From positions 3,367,001-3,431,000 of the forward strand of contig NZ_CP122539.1 of NCBI RefSeq assembly GCF_029853675.1: a stretch of DNA of 64,000 nucleotides, given 5' to 3'. The DNA comes from Tenacibaculum tangerinum (GTDB taxonomy: Bacteria; Bacteroidota; Bacteroidia; Flavobacteriales; Flavobacteriaceae). A model generated the notes under the pieces. The model made no database searches. It saw only the letters and a program-made list of their open reading frames with translations, and was not told where the DNA came from. A program made the translations under genes and the position numbers. This document shows, piece by piece, positions 1 to 8,255 of the stretch. How positions within the stretch are numbered: the first letter of the stretch is position 1; the number at the start of each line of letters is the position of its first letter.

Positions 1-34
1 AAAAAAAAGCCTCCAAAATTATTTTGAAGGCTTT
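1..34 (-). terminator. Rho-independent terminator of the outer-membrane barrel gene
   Basis: A 12-base stem with one mismatch (positions 7-18 with 22-33, loop TTA) is followed on the minus strand by eight Ts. It lies 22 bases past the stop codon of the 57-554 gene, so it should end that transcript. Confidence 0.8.
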
Positions 35-56
35 GATTATATGTAGTATTACTTTT

Positions 57-554
57 TTAGAATTGGTAACGGATACCTAAACCAAAGTCAGAGTTAAACC
101 CGTCATAAGAATCATTGAATCCAATTTCTGGTCTAAAGTCTAAAGATAGGATTAATGGAATGTCAAAATTATACTCGATTCCAACTACACCTGAAGCAAA
201 CACAAATGTTTCAGATCCTCCTTCTATTGTTATACCATTTGATGTTTGGTCTTTAAAACTCCAAAACCCTAAACCACCACCAACGCCAGCGTACCAGTTA
301 AAACGGTTTTCTAAGTTCCACACCCATTGGTATAATGCTGTTGCTTTAAACCCATCATAATTCTTACCATTTCTAAGACCTAAATCAATCTCTAAACGGT
401 TGTTATCGCTCAATCTACGTTGGTAAGAGACTTCGGCACCAAAGCCGTCATTATCGCCAAAGCGAAGACCAAGCGCATTTTTTGAAATATCTTGAGCGTT
501 AGCTGTAAAAAATGATATGGTTACAAAACCAATAAATAAAAATAATTTTTTCAT
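57..554 (-). CDS. Small outer-membrane beta-barrel protein
   Basis: The 165-residue product begins with a typical signal peptide (MKKLFLFIGF, cleavage after about residue 20, ANA-Q). The rest is alternating hydrophobic/polar strands rich in Gly, Tyr and Phe (GLRFG, YAGVGGGLGF, GIRYQF), ending in the C-terminal Phe usual for outer-membrane barrels. Size and pattern fit the OmpW/opacity-like 'outer membrane beta-barrel' proteins common in Flavobacteriaceae. Ligand and role cannot be told from sequence. It is a single gene with its own terminator; the 42 bases up to the next minus-strand gene suggest it may also receive read-through from the macroglobulin gene upstream. Confidence 0.75.
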   Translation of the reverse strand: MKKLFLFIGFVTISFFTANAQDISKNALGLRFGDNDGFGAEVSYQRRLSDNNRLEIDLGLRNGKNYDGFKATALYQWVWNLENRFNWYAGVGGGLGFWSFKDQTSNGITIEGGSETFVFASGVVGIEYNFDIPLILSLDFRPEIGFNDSYDGFNSDFGLGIRYQF

Positions 555-596
555 AATTTTTAATTTAATGTTATCTGCTCGCTAAGATAACTTTTT

Positions 597-902
597 TTAT
601 TTAATTACTAATCTTTTTCCTTTTGAATGACTGGTAAACTCAGGAGCATACATACTCTGTATTGTGGTAATACCATTGCTAAAACTCCCTGCATTATTTA
701 CTCGAACATCGTATTCAAATACATACACTCCTTTCGGTAGATAGTCAAAAAAGAAATTTGTTGCAGCATCTTTGATACTTTCATAATAACCTACACCATC
801 TTGTCTTTTGTATTGTGATAGTGTATTAATAGGCTCAACTCCACTTGCTCTCATATCTTTCATGTGTACAAATTCCATGTCTCTGTCAGAGACGAAGTTC
901 AA
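597..902 (-). CDS. Detached C-terminal fragment of the alpha-2-macroglobulin family protein
   Basis: A 101-codon open frame overlapping the end of the macroglobulin gene by 17 bases in another frame. It would have to start at a TTG. From about residue 5 it reads SDRDMEFVHMKDMRASG and later KDAATNFFFDYLPKG and NGITTIQSMYAPEFTSHS, which is the conserved last (receptor-binding-like) domain of bacterial alpha-2-macroglobulins. The domain therefore belongs to the upstream protein and has been cut off by a one-base shift near position 890. As a separate gene it has no signal peptide and no promoter, so it is best read as part of a frameshifted gene or as a sequencing error. Confidence 0.8.
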   Translation of the reverse strand: MNFVSDRDMEFVHMKDMRASGVEPINTLSQYKRQDGVGYYESIKDAATNFFFDYLPKGVYVFEYDVRVNNAGSFSNGITTIQSMYAPEFTSHSKGKRLVIK

Positions 903-3900
903 TTCTAACAGTAAGCAAATCGCCTACTTTTAGTGGTGTGTTCTCAGTGAGTTCTTGAAGTTCTTTACCCGTATGAGTGTTTACTTTTTTAAATAGTTTT
1001 TTACTTAATTGTAGTGGCGTTTTTGCTGAGGTAATTTTATCTAAATCTTCAAAATACTGCCAATACAAACCACCCCAAGCGATACCTTTTCCTTTTTTAG
1101 TAATGTTAACGGTACTCATATCACTTGTAATTTCAGCACCACTCCATGATGTTTTAAAATAACCAGTACCTGCTTCGATTTTTGTATTTTCTAATTTGGT
1201 TGGACTGATAGTTTTTGTTCCGACGGTTACAGCGACCATATCGGTTACCGAAATCCAATCACTACCTTGTAATAATAAGGCATACACAGCTTCGGTGGTA
1301 GCTTTGGTAGTTTTCCAACGGTTGGTTTGTTTATTTTTTAACAACCATATTTTTAGGTTGTCAACAGTTTTGGTATCATTTTCAATTTCTGAAAAGGCTT
1401 CAATTAATAACGATTGTGTTTCAATAGGCGCTTGATGCCAGTACCAACTAGGTTGATTTTCTTTCCAGTACATTCCTAACTCATCAGAAGTAATACTGTT
1501 TTCTCTTAAAGAATTTAAAATTTTGGTAGCCACAGCTGTGTTACCGCTTCTAAATTGTTGTAAGGCAATTTGTCCTTTTCCATATAAATTAAATTCTTTC
1601 CAATAGGTGGTTGTTTGGTTTTTATAATAAGCTACAGCGGTTTTAAATGAACTGCTAATATCGATATGATTATAAAAAGAACGCATGTATAGATATTGAA
1701 TGATGAAATAGTTTAGGTGGTTTTTCTCTAAATACTTGGTGTATTCTTTTTGTCCTTTTTCAGCCTTAATACGTTCAGCATTTTTTAGTAGTCTTTTGTA
1801 CATATCCTCAATTTCAGCATCTAAAAAATGCACTGATTTTTTTATGAGTGCTGTAGTAGCTTCAGTGTTAAAAGTGATGCCTAACTTTTGTAAATGCCCG
1901 AAACCAGTAGCAATATGGTTTGTAATGTATATGTTGGGATAATCATTGCCTTTAAACCAAGGGAAACCACCATTATTTAATTGCATTTGTAGCAGTTTGT
2001 TCATGGTGTTTTGTTGTGCATTTTGCATGGTGTTCATATCAAATAACAAGGCAATACGTTTCTTTTGCTCGGTTTCTGACTGCGCATCACGCAACCATGG
2101 AGTTTCTTGAATGAGCAACGATTTTAATTCTTGATTTTTTTCTAAGTTGCTCAGCAAAGCATCTGAAGATTTCCAAGTATTGAAAACTTCTTGAATTCTC
2201 GGGTTTGAATTTACGATATGACTCGCCAGTGCGTTTGCATAATAACGGGCAAAGGTTTGTTCGCTACATTCATACGGATACTCCATTAAATACGGTAAGG
2301 CTTGTACGGCATACCAAGCTGGATTGGAGGTTACTTCTAATGTAAGTTTATGGTGATTGAGCGTAGTCGAAGTCTGATTTTTTAACTTATCCAATGTAAA
2401 TGTTTTAGATTGATTAGAACGAACCCAAAGCGGCAAGGTTTCTGTAACCAACATTCGGTTCGATAAAACAGGCAATACGTTTTGTTCTCCGTCAGAAAAA
2501 GCTCCTGCTTTTGCAACAATTTTATATTGAATTGCTTGGTAGCTATCGGGAATAGAAAGGTGCCAAGACACATTGGTATTTCCGTTAGCGTCAACAGAAA
2601 AAGACTGGTTTTTAGAAGAGTTGTTTAACAAGTTGATTTCTTCTCCAGTAATCGCATCGGTTAGTGTAAGTTGTGCTGTTCCTTGTAAGTTTTTATCAGC
2701 GATGTTTGCAATTTTAGTACTAAAAGTTATTTGGTCGCCTTCTCTTAAAAATCTCGGAGCATTCGGAATAACCATCAATTCTTTTTGAGTTACAGTCGTG
2801 AGTGTTTTGCTTGCCGATTGCAATTCTTTGGTGTGTGCTAGTAATTGTAATTTCCAACGTGTTAAGGCTTCTGGAGTCGTAAAACTAAAGGTTACATTTC
2901 CGTTTTCATCTGTTTGTAAGTGTGGATAGAAGAATGCTGTTTCTTGTAGGTTTTTACGAATTTGTACTCCGTCTAAAGAAACTTTTTCTTCTTTTTCTTC
3001 TTCTGCTTTTTGAACACCATAAGCAGTTACAACCATTTCATCTAATAAATTTGCTGGAGCACCTAGAGTAGCTTCTTCTTCAACGGCGATTTCTCTTTCT
3101 GGAGAAGGAGCTATTCTAGTGCTCATTGCTAAAGCTTTTGGATACATATTTCTATTTCTTCCGAAGTAGAATCCAAACCAATTTAATTGGTCATATCGTT
3201 GTGTTCTAAATGAAGAGGGGTGTGCAGTATTTGAAATTCTAAAATGTTCGTTTCCAAAACTTTGGTATGCGTTAGCGCTACTTCCGTATGGAGAATATGT
3301 TAGGGTTTCAATAGGGGTAAACTCCCAATGATTTGGTTTGAATTCATCTAGAGAAACGTCGTACATACTTGCGAGTACTTCGGCAGTAACCTTATTGCTA
3401 TGGTCGTTTTTAATGGTAAAACTCCATGTTTCTTGAGTTCCAGGTTGTAATTTATCTCTAAATGTATGAGTTTCAATAGCAATGGTTTCTTGTTCGTTTG
3501 CAACCGAAATAGGAATGGTACCACTTACAAAACTATTGTACTTTACAAAGTAGTATTTTACAACGAATCCACCAACATCCTCTTTTGTAACGGGGATTTT
3601 AATTGTTTTCAGGTTGTTGCTTACATGAATGAGTTTGGTGTTTAGAATGGTATAGTTTTTTTCTACTTGAAGGACTATAGTCATGTCTTTTGAAGCAGAA
3701 CCAACATGCAATTCTACAATATCATTAGGTTTGTAACTTGTTTTGTTCGTTTTATAAGAAAACAGTTGTTTATCTACTACTTTTTTCTCGGTAATATCAC
3801 TTACTGTAAAAAGTGCTTTGTCGGTTACTTTTTGTCCGAATTGATCTTCTGATTCTAAAGTGATTAGATACTTTCCAGAAATCCATTTTTTATAGTTGTC

Positions 3901-6723
3901 GAGTACAATTTCTTTCGACTTTTGAGTATCAAAGTGTTGCTCAAAAACCAAGGCTCCTTTTTTCCAATTTTCTGTATTTTCTTCTTCAGAAGTATAGGCG
4001 TCATGAGGAAATAGTTTTCTAAATTCTGTTTCTGAAATATCTTGATAGTCTGGAGTTTCCCAAGGTCTTTTACGTAGCGGATTTTTAGGTGCTTGTAGTT
4101 TGTGAATTTTAACAACTCCTTTTGCCCCAACAAACTCACCGTTTAAGTTGTTGCTTGAAATTTTAATGGTAGTTTCCTTTTCTGATTTTTGAATGGTTGA
4201 TGGAATTTGTATGTTGGCAAGTAGGGCGTGATAACCTACTTTTACAACGGTGGTTGCCGAACGGGTCTCTCCATTCACATCGGTTACATCGGCAGAAACT
4301 TCATATTCAAAAACAGGTAAGTTTTCTCTGTTTACACTTTCATCGGGTAAGGCTTTGAACGTGATTGAAAAGTTGCCTTGCGTATCAGTGAATAACTCAC
4401 CATGCGTAATTTCTTGCGCTTCTGAAGTAAATTGAGGTCTACGCCAGTACCACCAAATCGGATACTTTACTTTACGGTATACGCGATACACTACTTTGGC
4501 ATTTGTAATTGTTGACCCAGCATAGGCTTTTGCTAATCCGTTTATGGTAATACTATCGTTTAATTTATACGTTTTTGTAATGGGGTTGAATTCAGTTTTA
4601 AACTTAGGGCGTTTGTATTCTTCTACCGAAATGCGAGCGATATACTCTTCTCTTTCAAAATCAAAATCTACAGAGTCGTAAAATTTACTTTCCTGTGTTT
4701 CACTTTCATCAATAGAGAACCAATATTCACCCGTCAATCCTGTATTTGGAATTATAATTTCTCCAGATCCAGAGCCGTATTCGTTTAGTTGTATATCGAG
4801 TGTTTTTACAGCTTCACCATTTACGTCGTGTAAGGTTATTTGTACAGGTTCATTGGTAAAAGGAATGGTTTTTTCTCCTTGTTTTTGAATAAAAATAGTT
4901 TTAAAATATACCGTTTGCCCAGGTCTGTAAATACTTCTATCTGTAAAAACAAAAGGTTTTATGCTTGTATATTCGTTGTTTGCGGTTTTGGTAGCTGGTT
5001 TTTGATATTTGTTTAGGTAATAATTGCCAAATACAGCGGCATCATTTTTGGTGGTAACGGTAACGTATACATTGCTGTAACTGGTGTTACTTTTAAAATA
5101 AGCAAATCCGTTTTCGTCGGTTGTTAATTTTTTGCGAATCGATTGTCCATACCTGTGTTTCTTATTTTGTAACAACAATTCAGCATTTTTAATAGGCTCT
5201 CCTGTGTTTCTATCGAGTACTTGATAGGTTTTTACCCCTTTGCTATCATTTTCAATTAAGGTTAAATTGGTTACTTGTACACTGGTTGTGCCATATAAAG
5301 AGGTGCTATTAAACGTAGGGTTTTGATGTGCTACAAGTATATAATTTCCTTGTGGAAGTTTTGGAACTACCACCTCAGTAGTATGTGGTAAATAATCGTT
5401 TTCGTTTCGTAAGCTGCTATTCCATGAAGTAACTTTTGTAAGTTTTTTTATAAAGTTAAAACGGTTTACTTCTCGATACATATTTTGAAGCTCTTCTAAT
5501 TGTTTATGGTCAATTTTATAAGCTGAGAAGTATAATTTATCAATATTGTTATAGGTAATTAATAGCCTAGAATGCGCTTGAATAGGAACAATTTTTTCAG
5601 AAACAATACTCAGCGATGTAGCTGTAATTTGTTGTTGTAAAATGTTCGCTTTTTCGGCAGCAAAACTTTTAGGAAACTGCTCCATTATTTTATTACAAAT
5701 AGCAAGGGCTTCTTTGTTTTTAAAACGAAAGTCTTCATTTTTTTCAGCTGTATATAAATTGGCTTGTTTAAGATAAACGCTCGCTATTTCATAACGGTAC
5801 AATCCGCTAACTTCGTTGTTTTTTAAATTACTAACCGATGTTTTTAGTGTTTGTAACAATACCTCTTCTTTGTTATTAAAAGTTGCGTGTTTATTTACAA
5901 ATTGTAATCGTTGAATATCTACATCGGTAAGTGCCTTAAGATGGTTGTTTTTTATATGAAAACTGATTAGTTTTTGGTAGATTTTTAGTGCATTAAACTG
6001 TAAGGATGTCTCATCTTTAGTGTTAAGGTTTAAGGTAGAAAAGTTCTTAGCGCTAGTTAGGTAGGAAGTGTCGTTAATTTTAAATTGATAATTAGGCTTA
6101 GTAATGTTGGTTTCGGGAGTTTCATAAAATTCTAAGGCATTATGCGCTAAAAAGTCAAATAAGGTAGGGCGGTACTTTTCAGAGTCTACTTCAGTATAAA
6201 TAATGTCTTTAAAAGTGCGAACGTTAGTTGCTTTTAGTTGTAATTCGTTCTCTAGAGATTGCTGATAATGCTTATGAATTTCAGTAAAAAGGGTGTTTAA
6301 ATCCCAAGTTCTAAAATCATCTACAGCAACTTTCTGTTGTGTTTTTGTACGATCGTAAAACTTCCATCTGTTTTGATTAAAGTATTGCCAGTAAAGGTTG
6401 GCTAACATACTTTCTAGTATGTTTTTTGAAGGAAAATCACTTTTGTTAATATGCTGTTTAAAATTATGTATAATTTGTAACTGAGCATCTTCTTCTAAAA
6501 TTAAAGAATATTTACTCTTGTACAATAACGATTTTATAATTTGAGGAGCATTGTTGCTTTTTTCGGCCTTGGTATAAATAGTGTTGACCACTTGTAAGGC
6601 TGATTTGGTCAAGTTTTCTGACTCTAACTGACGAACTTTTTCCCATAAATTGTTATAGTTTTCTTGAGCATACGTCAGTGACGAAAATAAAATCATTAAT
6701 AGAATCGGGGTTGTTTTTTTCAT
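886..6723 (-). CDS. Alpha-2-macroglobulin family protein (thioester-containing), C-terminus frameshifted
   Basis: The 1945-residue frame has a signal peptide (MKKTTPILLM..., cleavage near SLTYAQ) and no lipobox, then a helical N-terminal region, an MG2-like domain (FTDRSIYRPGQTVYFKT), further macroglobulin domains, and the A2M segment (AFFYPHLQTDENG, TPEALTRWKL). A canonical thioester motif CSEQ (plus positions 2257-2268) follows YPYE, then the helical thioester domain. Bacterial homologues are envelope proteins thought to trap proteases through the thioester. Near residues 1225-1240 it contains LDEMVVTAYGV, which looks like the TonB-box start of SusC proteins. The frame stops at RIELRL while the expected ending continues in the next frame (597-902). 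Restoring the frame gives about 2040 residues. Confidence 0.9.
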   Translation of the reverse strand: MKKTTPILLMILFSSLTYAQENYNNLWEKVRQLESENLTKSALQVVNTIYTKAEKSNNAPQIIKSLLYKSKYSLILEEDAQLQIIHNFKQHINKSDFPSKNILESMLANLYWQYFNQNRWKFYDRTKTQQKVAVDDFRTWDLNTLFTEIHKHYQQSLENELQLKATNVRTFKDIIYTEVDSEKYRPTLFDFLAHNALEFYETPETNITKPNYQFKINDTSYLTSAKNFSTLNLNTKDETSLQFNALKIYQKLISFHIKNNHLKALTDVDIQRLQFVNKHATFNNKEEVLLQTLKTSVSNLKNNEVSGLYRYEIASVYLKQANLYTAEKNEDFRFKNKEALAICNKIMEQFPKSFAAEKANILQQQITATSLSIVSEKIVPIQAHSRLLITYNNIDKLYFSAYKIDHKQLEELQNMYREVNRFNFIKKLTKVTSWNSSLRNENDYLPHTTEVVVPKLPQGNYILVAHQNPTFNSTSLYGTTSVQVTNLTLIENDSKGVKTYQVLDRNTGEPIKNAELLLQNKKHRYGQSIRKKLTTDENGFAYFKSNTSYSNVYVTVTTKNDAAVFGNYYLNKYQKPATKTANNEYTSIKPFVFTDRSIYRPGQTVYFKTIFIQKQGEKTIPFTNEPVQITLHDVNGEAVKTLDIQLNEYGSGSGEIIIPNTGLTGEYWFSIDESETQESKFYDSVDFDFEREEYIARISVEEYKRPKFKTEFNPITKTYKLNDSITINGLAKAYAGSTITNAKVVYRVYRKVKYPIWWYWRRPQFTSEAQEITHGELFTDTQGNFSITFKALPDESVNRENLPVFEYEVSADVTDVNGETRSATTVVKVGYHALLANIQIPSTIQKSEKETTIKISSNNLNGEFVGAKGVVKIHKLQAPKNPLRKRPWETPDYQDISETEFRKLFPHDAYTSEEENTENWKKGALVFEQHFDTQKSKEIVLDNYKKWISGKYLITLESEDQFGQKVTDKALFTVSDITEKKVVDKQLFSYKTNKTSYKPNDIVELHVGSASKDMTIVLQVEKNYTILNTKLIHVSNNLKTIKIPVTKEDVGGFVVKYYFVKYNSFVSGTIPISVANEQETIAIETHTFRDKLQPGTQETWSFTIKNDHSNKVTAEVLASMYDVSLDEFKPNHWEFTPIETLTYSPYGSSANAYQSFGNEHFRISNTAHPSSFRTQRYDQLNWFGFYFGRNRNMYPKALAMSTRIAPSPEREIAVEEEATLGAPANLLDEMVVTAYGVQKAEEEKEEKVSLDGVQIRKNLQETAFFYPHLQTDENGNVTFSFTTPEALTRWKLQLLAHTKELQSASKTLTTVTQKELMVIPNAPRFLREGDQITFSTKIANIADKNLQGTAQLTLTDAITGEEINLLNNSSKNQSFSVDANGNTNVSWHLSIPDSYQAIQYKIVAKAGAFSDGEQNVLPVLSNRMLVTETLPLWVRSNQSKTFTLDKLKNQTSTTLNHHKLTLEVTSNPAWYAVQALPYLMEYPYECSEQTFARYYANALASHIVNSNPRIQEVFNTWKSSDALLSNLEKNQELKSLLIQETPWLRDAQSETEQKKRIALLFDMNTMQNAQQNTMNKLLQMQLNNGGFPWFKGNDYPNIYITNHIATGFGHLQKLGITFNTEATTALIKKSVHFLDAEIEDMYKRLLKNAERIKAEKGQKEYTKYLEKNHLNYFIIQYLYMRSFYNHIDISSSFKTAVAYYKNQTTTYWKEFNLYGKGQIALQQFRSGNTAVATKILNSLRENSITSDELGMYWKENQPSWYWHQAPIETQSLLIEAFSEIENDTKTVDNLKIWLLKNKQTNRWKTTKATTEAVYALLLQGSDWISVTDMVAVTVGTKTISPTKLENTKIEAGTGYFKTSWSGAEITSDMSTVNITKKGKGIAWGGLYWQYFEDLDKITSAKTPLQLSKKLFKKVNTHTGKELQELTENTPLKVGDLLTVRIELRL

Positions 6724-6868
6724 AATTTTAGTTATTTATTCATACGAAGCACTAAAAAATAGTTGTTTTTTACAAGCTAAATATCGTAAAGTCGCTATTT
6801 GAATGAGTGAACAAGACCATTTAAAAGAGTTTCGATTTAAAGATACTTAAAATTCTCGCTTGGTTTTG

Positions 6869-6876
6869 TATTTTTG
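6869..6876 (+). promoter_or_regulatory. Possible -7 element of mpl
   Basis: TATTTTTG fits the Bacteroidetes -7 consensus TAnnTTTG and lies 26 bases before the mpl start. No clear TTTG -33 box sits at the right distance, so this is a weak call. Confidence 0.3.
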
Positions 6877-6902
6877 ATGCCTATATCTCAGATAACAGCA
6901 CA

Positions 6903-8255
6903 ATGAAAATTCACTTTATAGCCATCGGCGGTAGCGCAATGCATAACTTAGCAATCGCATTACAACAAAAAGGATACCAAGTAACAGGAAGTGATGACAC
7001 GATTCACGATCCGTCTAAAACTCGATTAGCGAATAAAAACTTGTTGCCCGATGCCTTTGGTTGGTTTCCAGAAAAAATAACAACCGATTTAGATGCTGTA
7101 ATTTTAGGAATGCATGCTAAAAAAGACAATCCTGAATTGTTAAAAGCACAAGAGTTAGGTGTTACAATTTATTCATATCCTGAATTTTTGTACAAACAGT
7201 CTAAAGACAAAACTCGTGTGGTTATAGGGGGTTCTCATGGAAAAACAACCATTACGTCTATGATTTTACATGTGCTGAATTACCACGATATGCAGGTAGA
7301 TTATATGGTAGGAGCACAGCTAGAAGGTTTTGATACGATGGTGCATCTTACTAATGACAATGAATTTATGGTTTTAGAAGGAGACGAGTATTTGAGTTCT
7401 CCGATAGATATGCGTCCGAAGTTTCATTTGTATCAACCCAATATTGCCTTATTGAGTGGAATTGCTTGGGATCATATCAATGTGTTTCCAACGTTTGAAA
7501 ATTATGTTGAGCAGTTTTCAATTTTTACTGATTCTTTGACAAATGGGGGTATTATGGTATATAATGAAGAAGATAAGGTACTGAAAGAGATTGTGGAAAA
7601 ATCAAATCACCCGATAAAGAAGTATCCCTACAAAACACCTACTTATTTTATTGATAATGGAATTACTTACTTAGAAACTCCTGAAGGTGATTTACCATTG
7701 GAAATTTTTGGAGAACATAATTTGCAAAACTTAGCAGGAGCTAAATGGATTTGCCAGCACATGGGGGTTGATGAAGATGCCTTTTATGAGGCAATAGCTA
7801 GTTTTAAAGGAGCTAGCAAACGTTTAGAAAAGATAGCTGAAAATTCGTCATCAGTAGTGTTTAAAGATTTTGCGCATTCACCTTCAAAAGTAGCTGCGAC
7901 GACGGTAGCGGTTAAAAATCAGTATTCAAATAGAAGGTTACTAACATGTTTAGAGTTACATACCTATTCGAGTTTAAATGCTGATTTTTTATCAGAATAC
8001 AAAGGAGCTTTAGACAAAGCAGATATAGCGGTGGTGTTTTATTCTCCGCATGCGGTAAAAATAAAGCAATTAGAAGCCGTCTCAAAAGCACAAATAGCCG
8101 AGGCATTTGAACATGATGATTTGATTATTTACACCAATCCGCAAGAATTCAAAGAGTTTTTATTTAGTCAACACCTTGAAAATACGGTTTTATTACTGAT
8201 GAGCTCTGGTAATTATGGAGGCTTAGATTTTGATGAGGTTAAAGGGTTAATTTAA
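6903..8255 (+). CDS. mpl: UDP-N-acetylmuramate:L-alanyl-gamma-D-glutamyl-meso-diaminopimelate ligase (murein tripeptide ligase)
   Basis: A 450-residue Mur ligase. The N-terminal Rossmann domain opens with IHFIAIGGSAMHNLA, the central domain has the ATP-binding loop GGSHGKTTITSM (about residues 109-120) and the conserved EGDEYLSSPID and LSGIAWDHINVF segments, and the C-terminal domain has SFKGASKRLEKI and FAHSP. The GSAMHNLA and EGDEY signatures favour Mpl over MurC. Mpl joins recovered L-Ala-D-Glu-mDAP to UDP-MurNAc in the cytoplasm, recycling cell-wall peptides. It is a single gene on the plus strand; its last 17 bases overlap the convergent nucleotidyltransferase gene. Confidence 0.9.
   Translation: MKIHFIAIGGSAMHNLAIALQQKGYQVTGSDDTIHDPSKTRLANKNLLPDAFGWFPEKITTDLDAVILGMHAKKDNPELLKAQELGVTIYSYPEFLYKQSKDKTRVVIGGSHGKTTITSMILHVLNYHDMQVDYMVGAQLEGFDTMVHLTNDNEFMVLEGDEYLSSPIDMRPKFHLYQPNIALLSGIAWDHINVFPTFENYVEQFSIFTDSLTNGGIMVYNEEDKVLKEIVEKSNHPIKKYPYKTPTYFIDNGITYLETPEGDLPLEIFGEHNLQNLAGAKWICQHMGVDEDAFYEAIASFKGASKRLEKIAENSSSVVFKDFAHSPSKVAATTVAVKNQYSNRRLLTCLELHTYSSLNADFLSEYKGALDKADIAVVFYSPHAVKIKQLEAVSKAQIAEAFEHDDLIIYTNPQEFKEFLFSQHLENTVLLLMSSGNYGGLDFDEVKGLI

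Noticed and set aside
2357..2373. TTGAGCGTAGTCGAAGT inside the macroglobulin gene, similar to repeats often seen between flavobacterial genes
   Set aside because: It is in frame, encodes ordinary residues in a conserved region and has no second good copy here (only a partial match near 13750), so insertion of a repeat is not supported.
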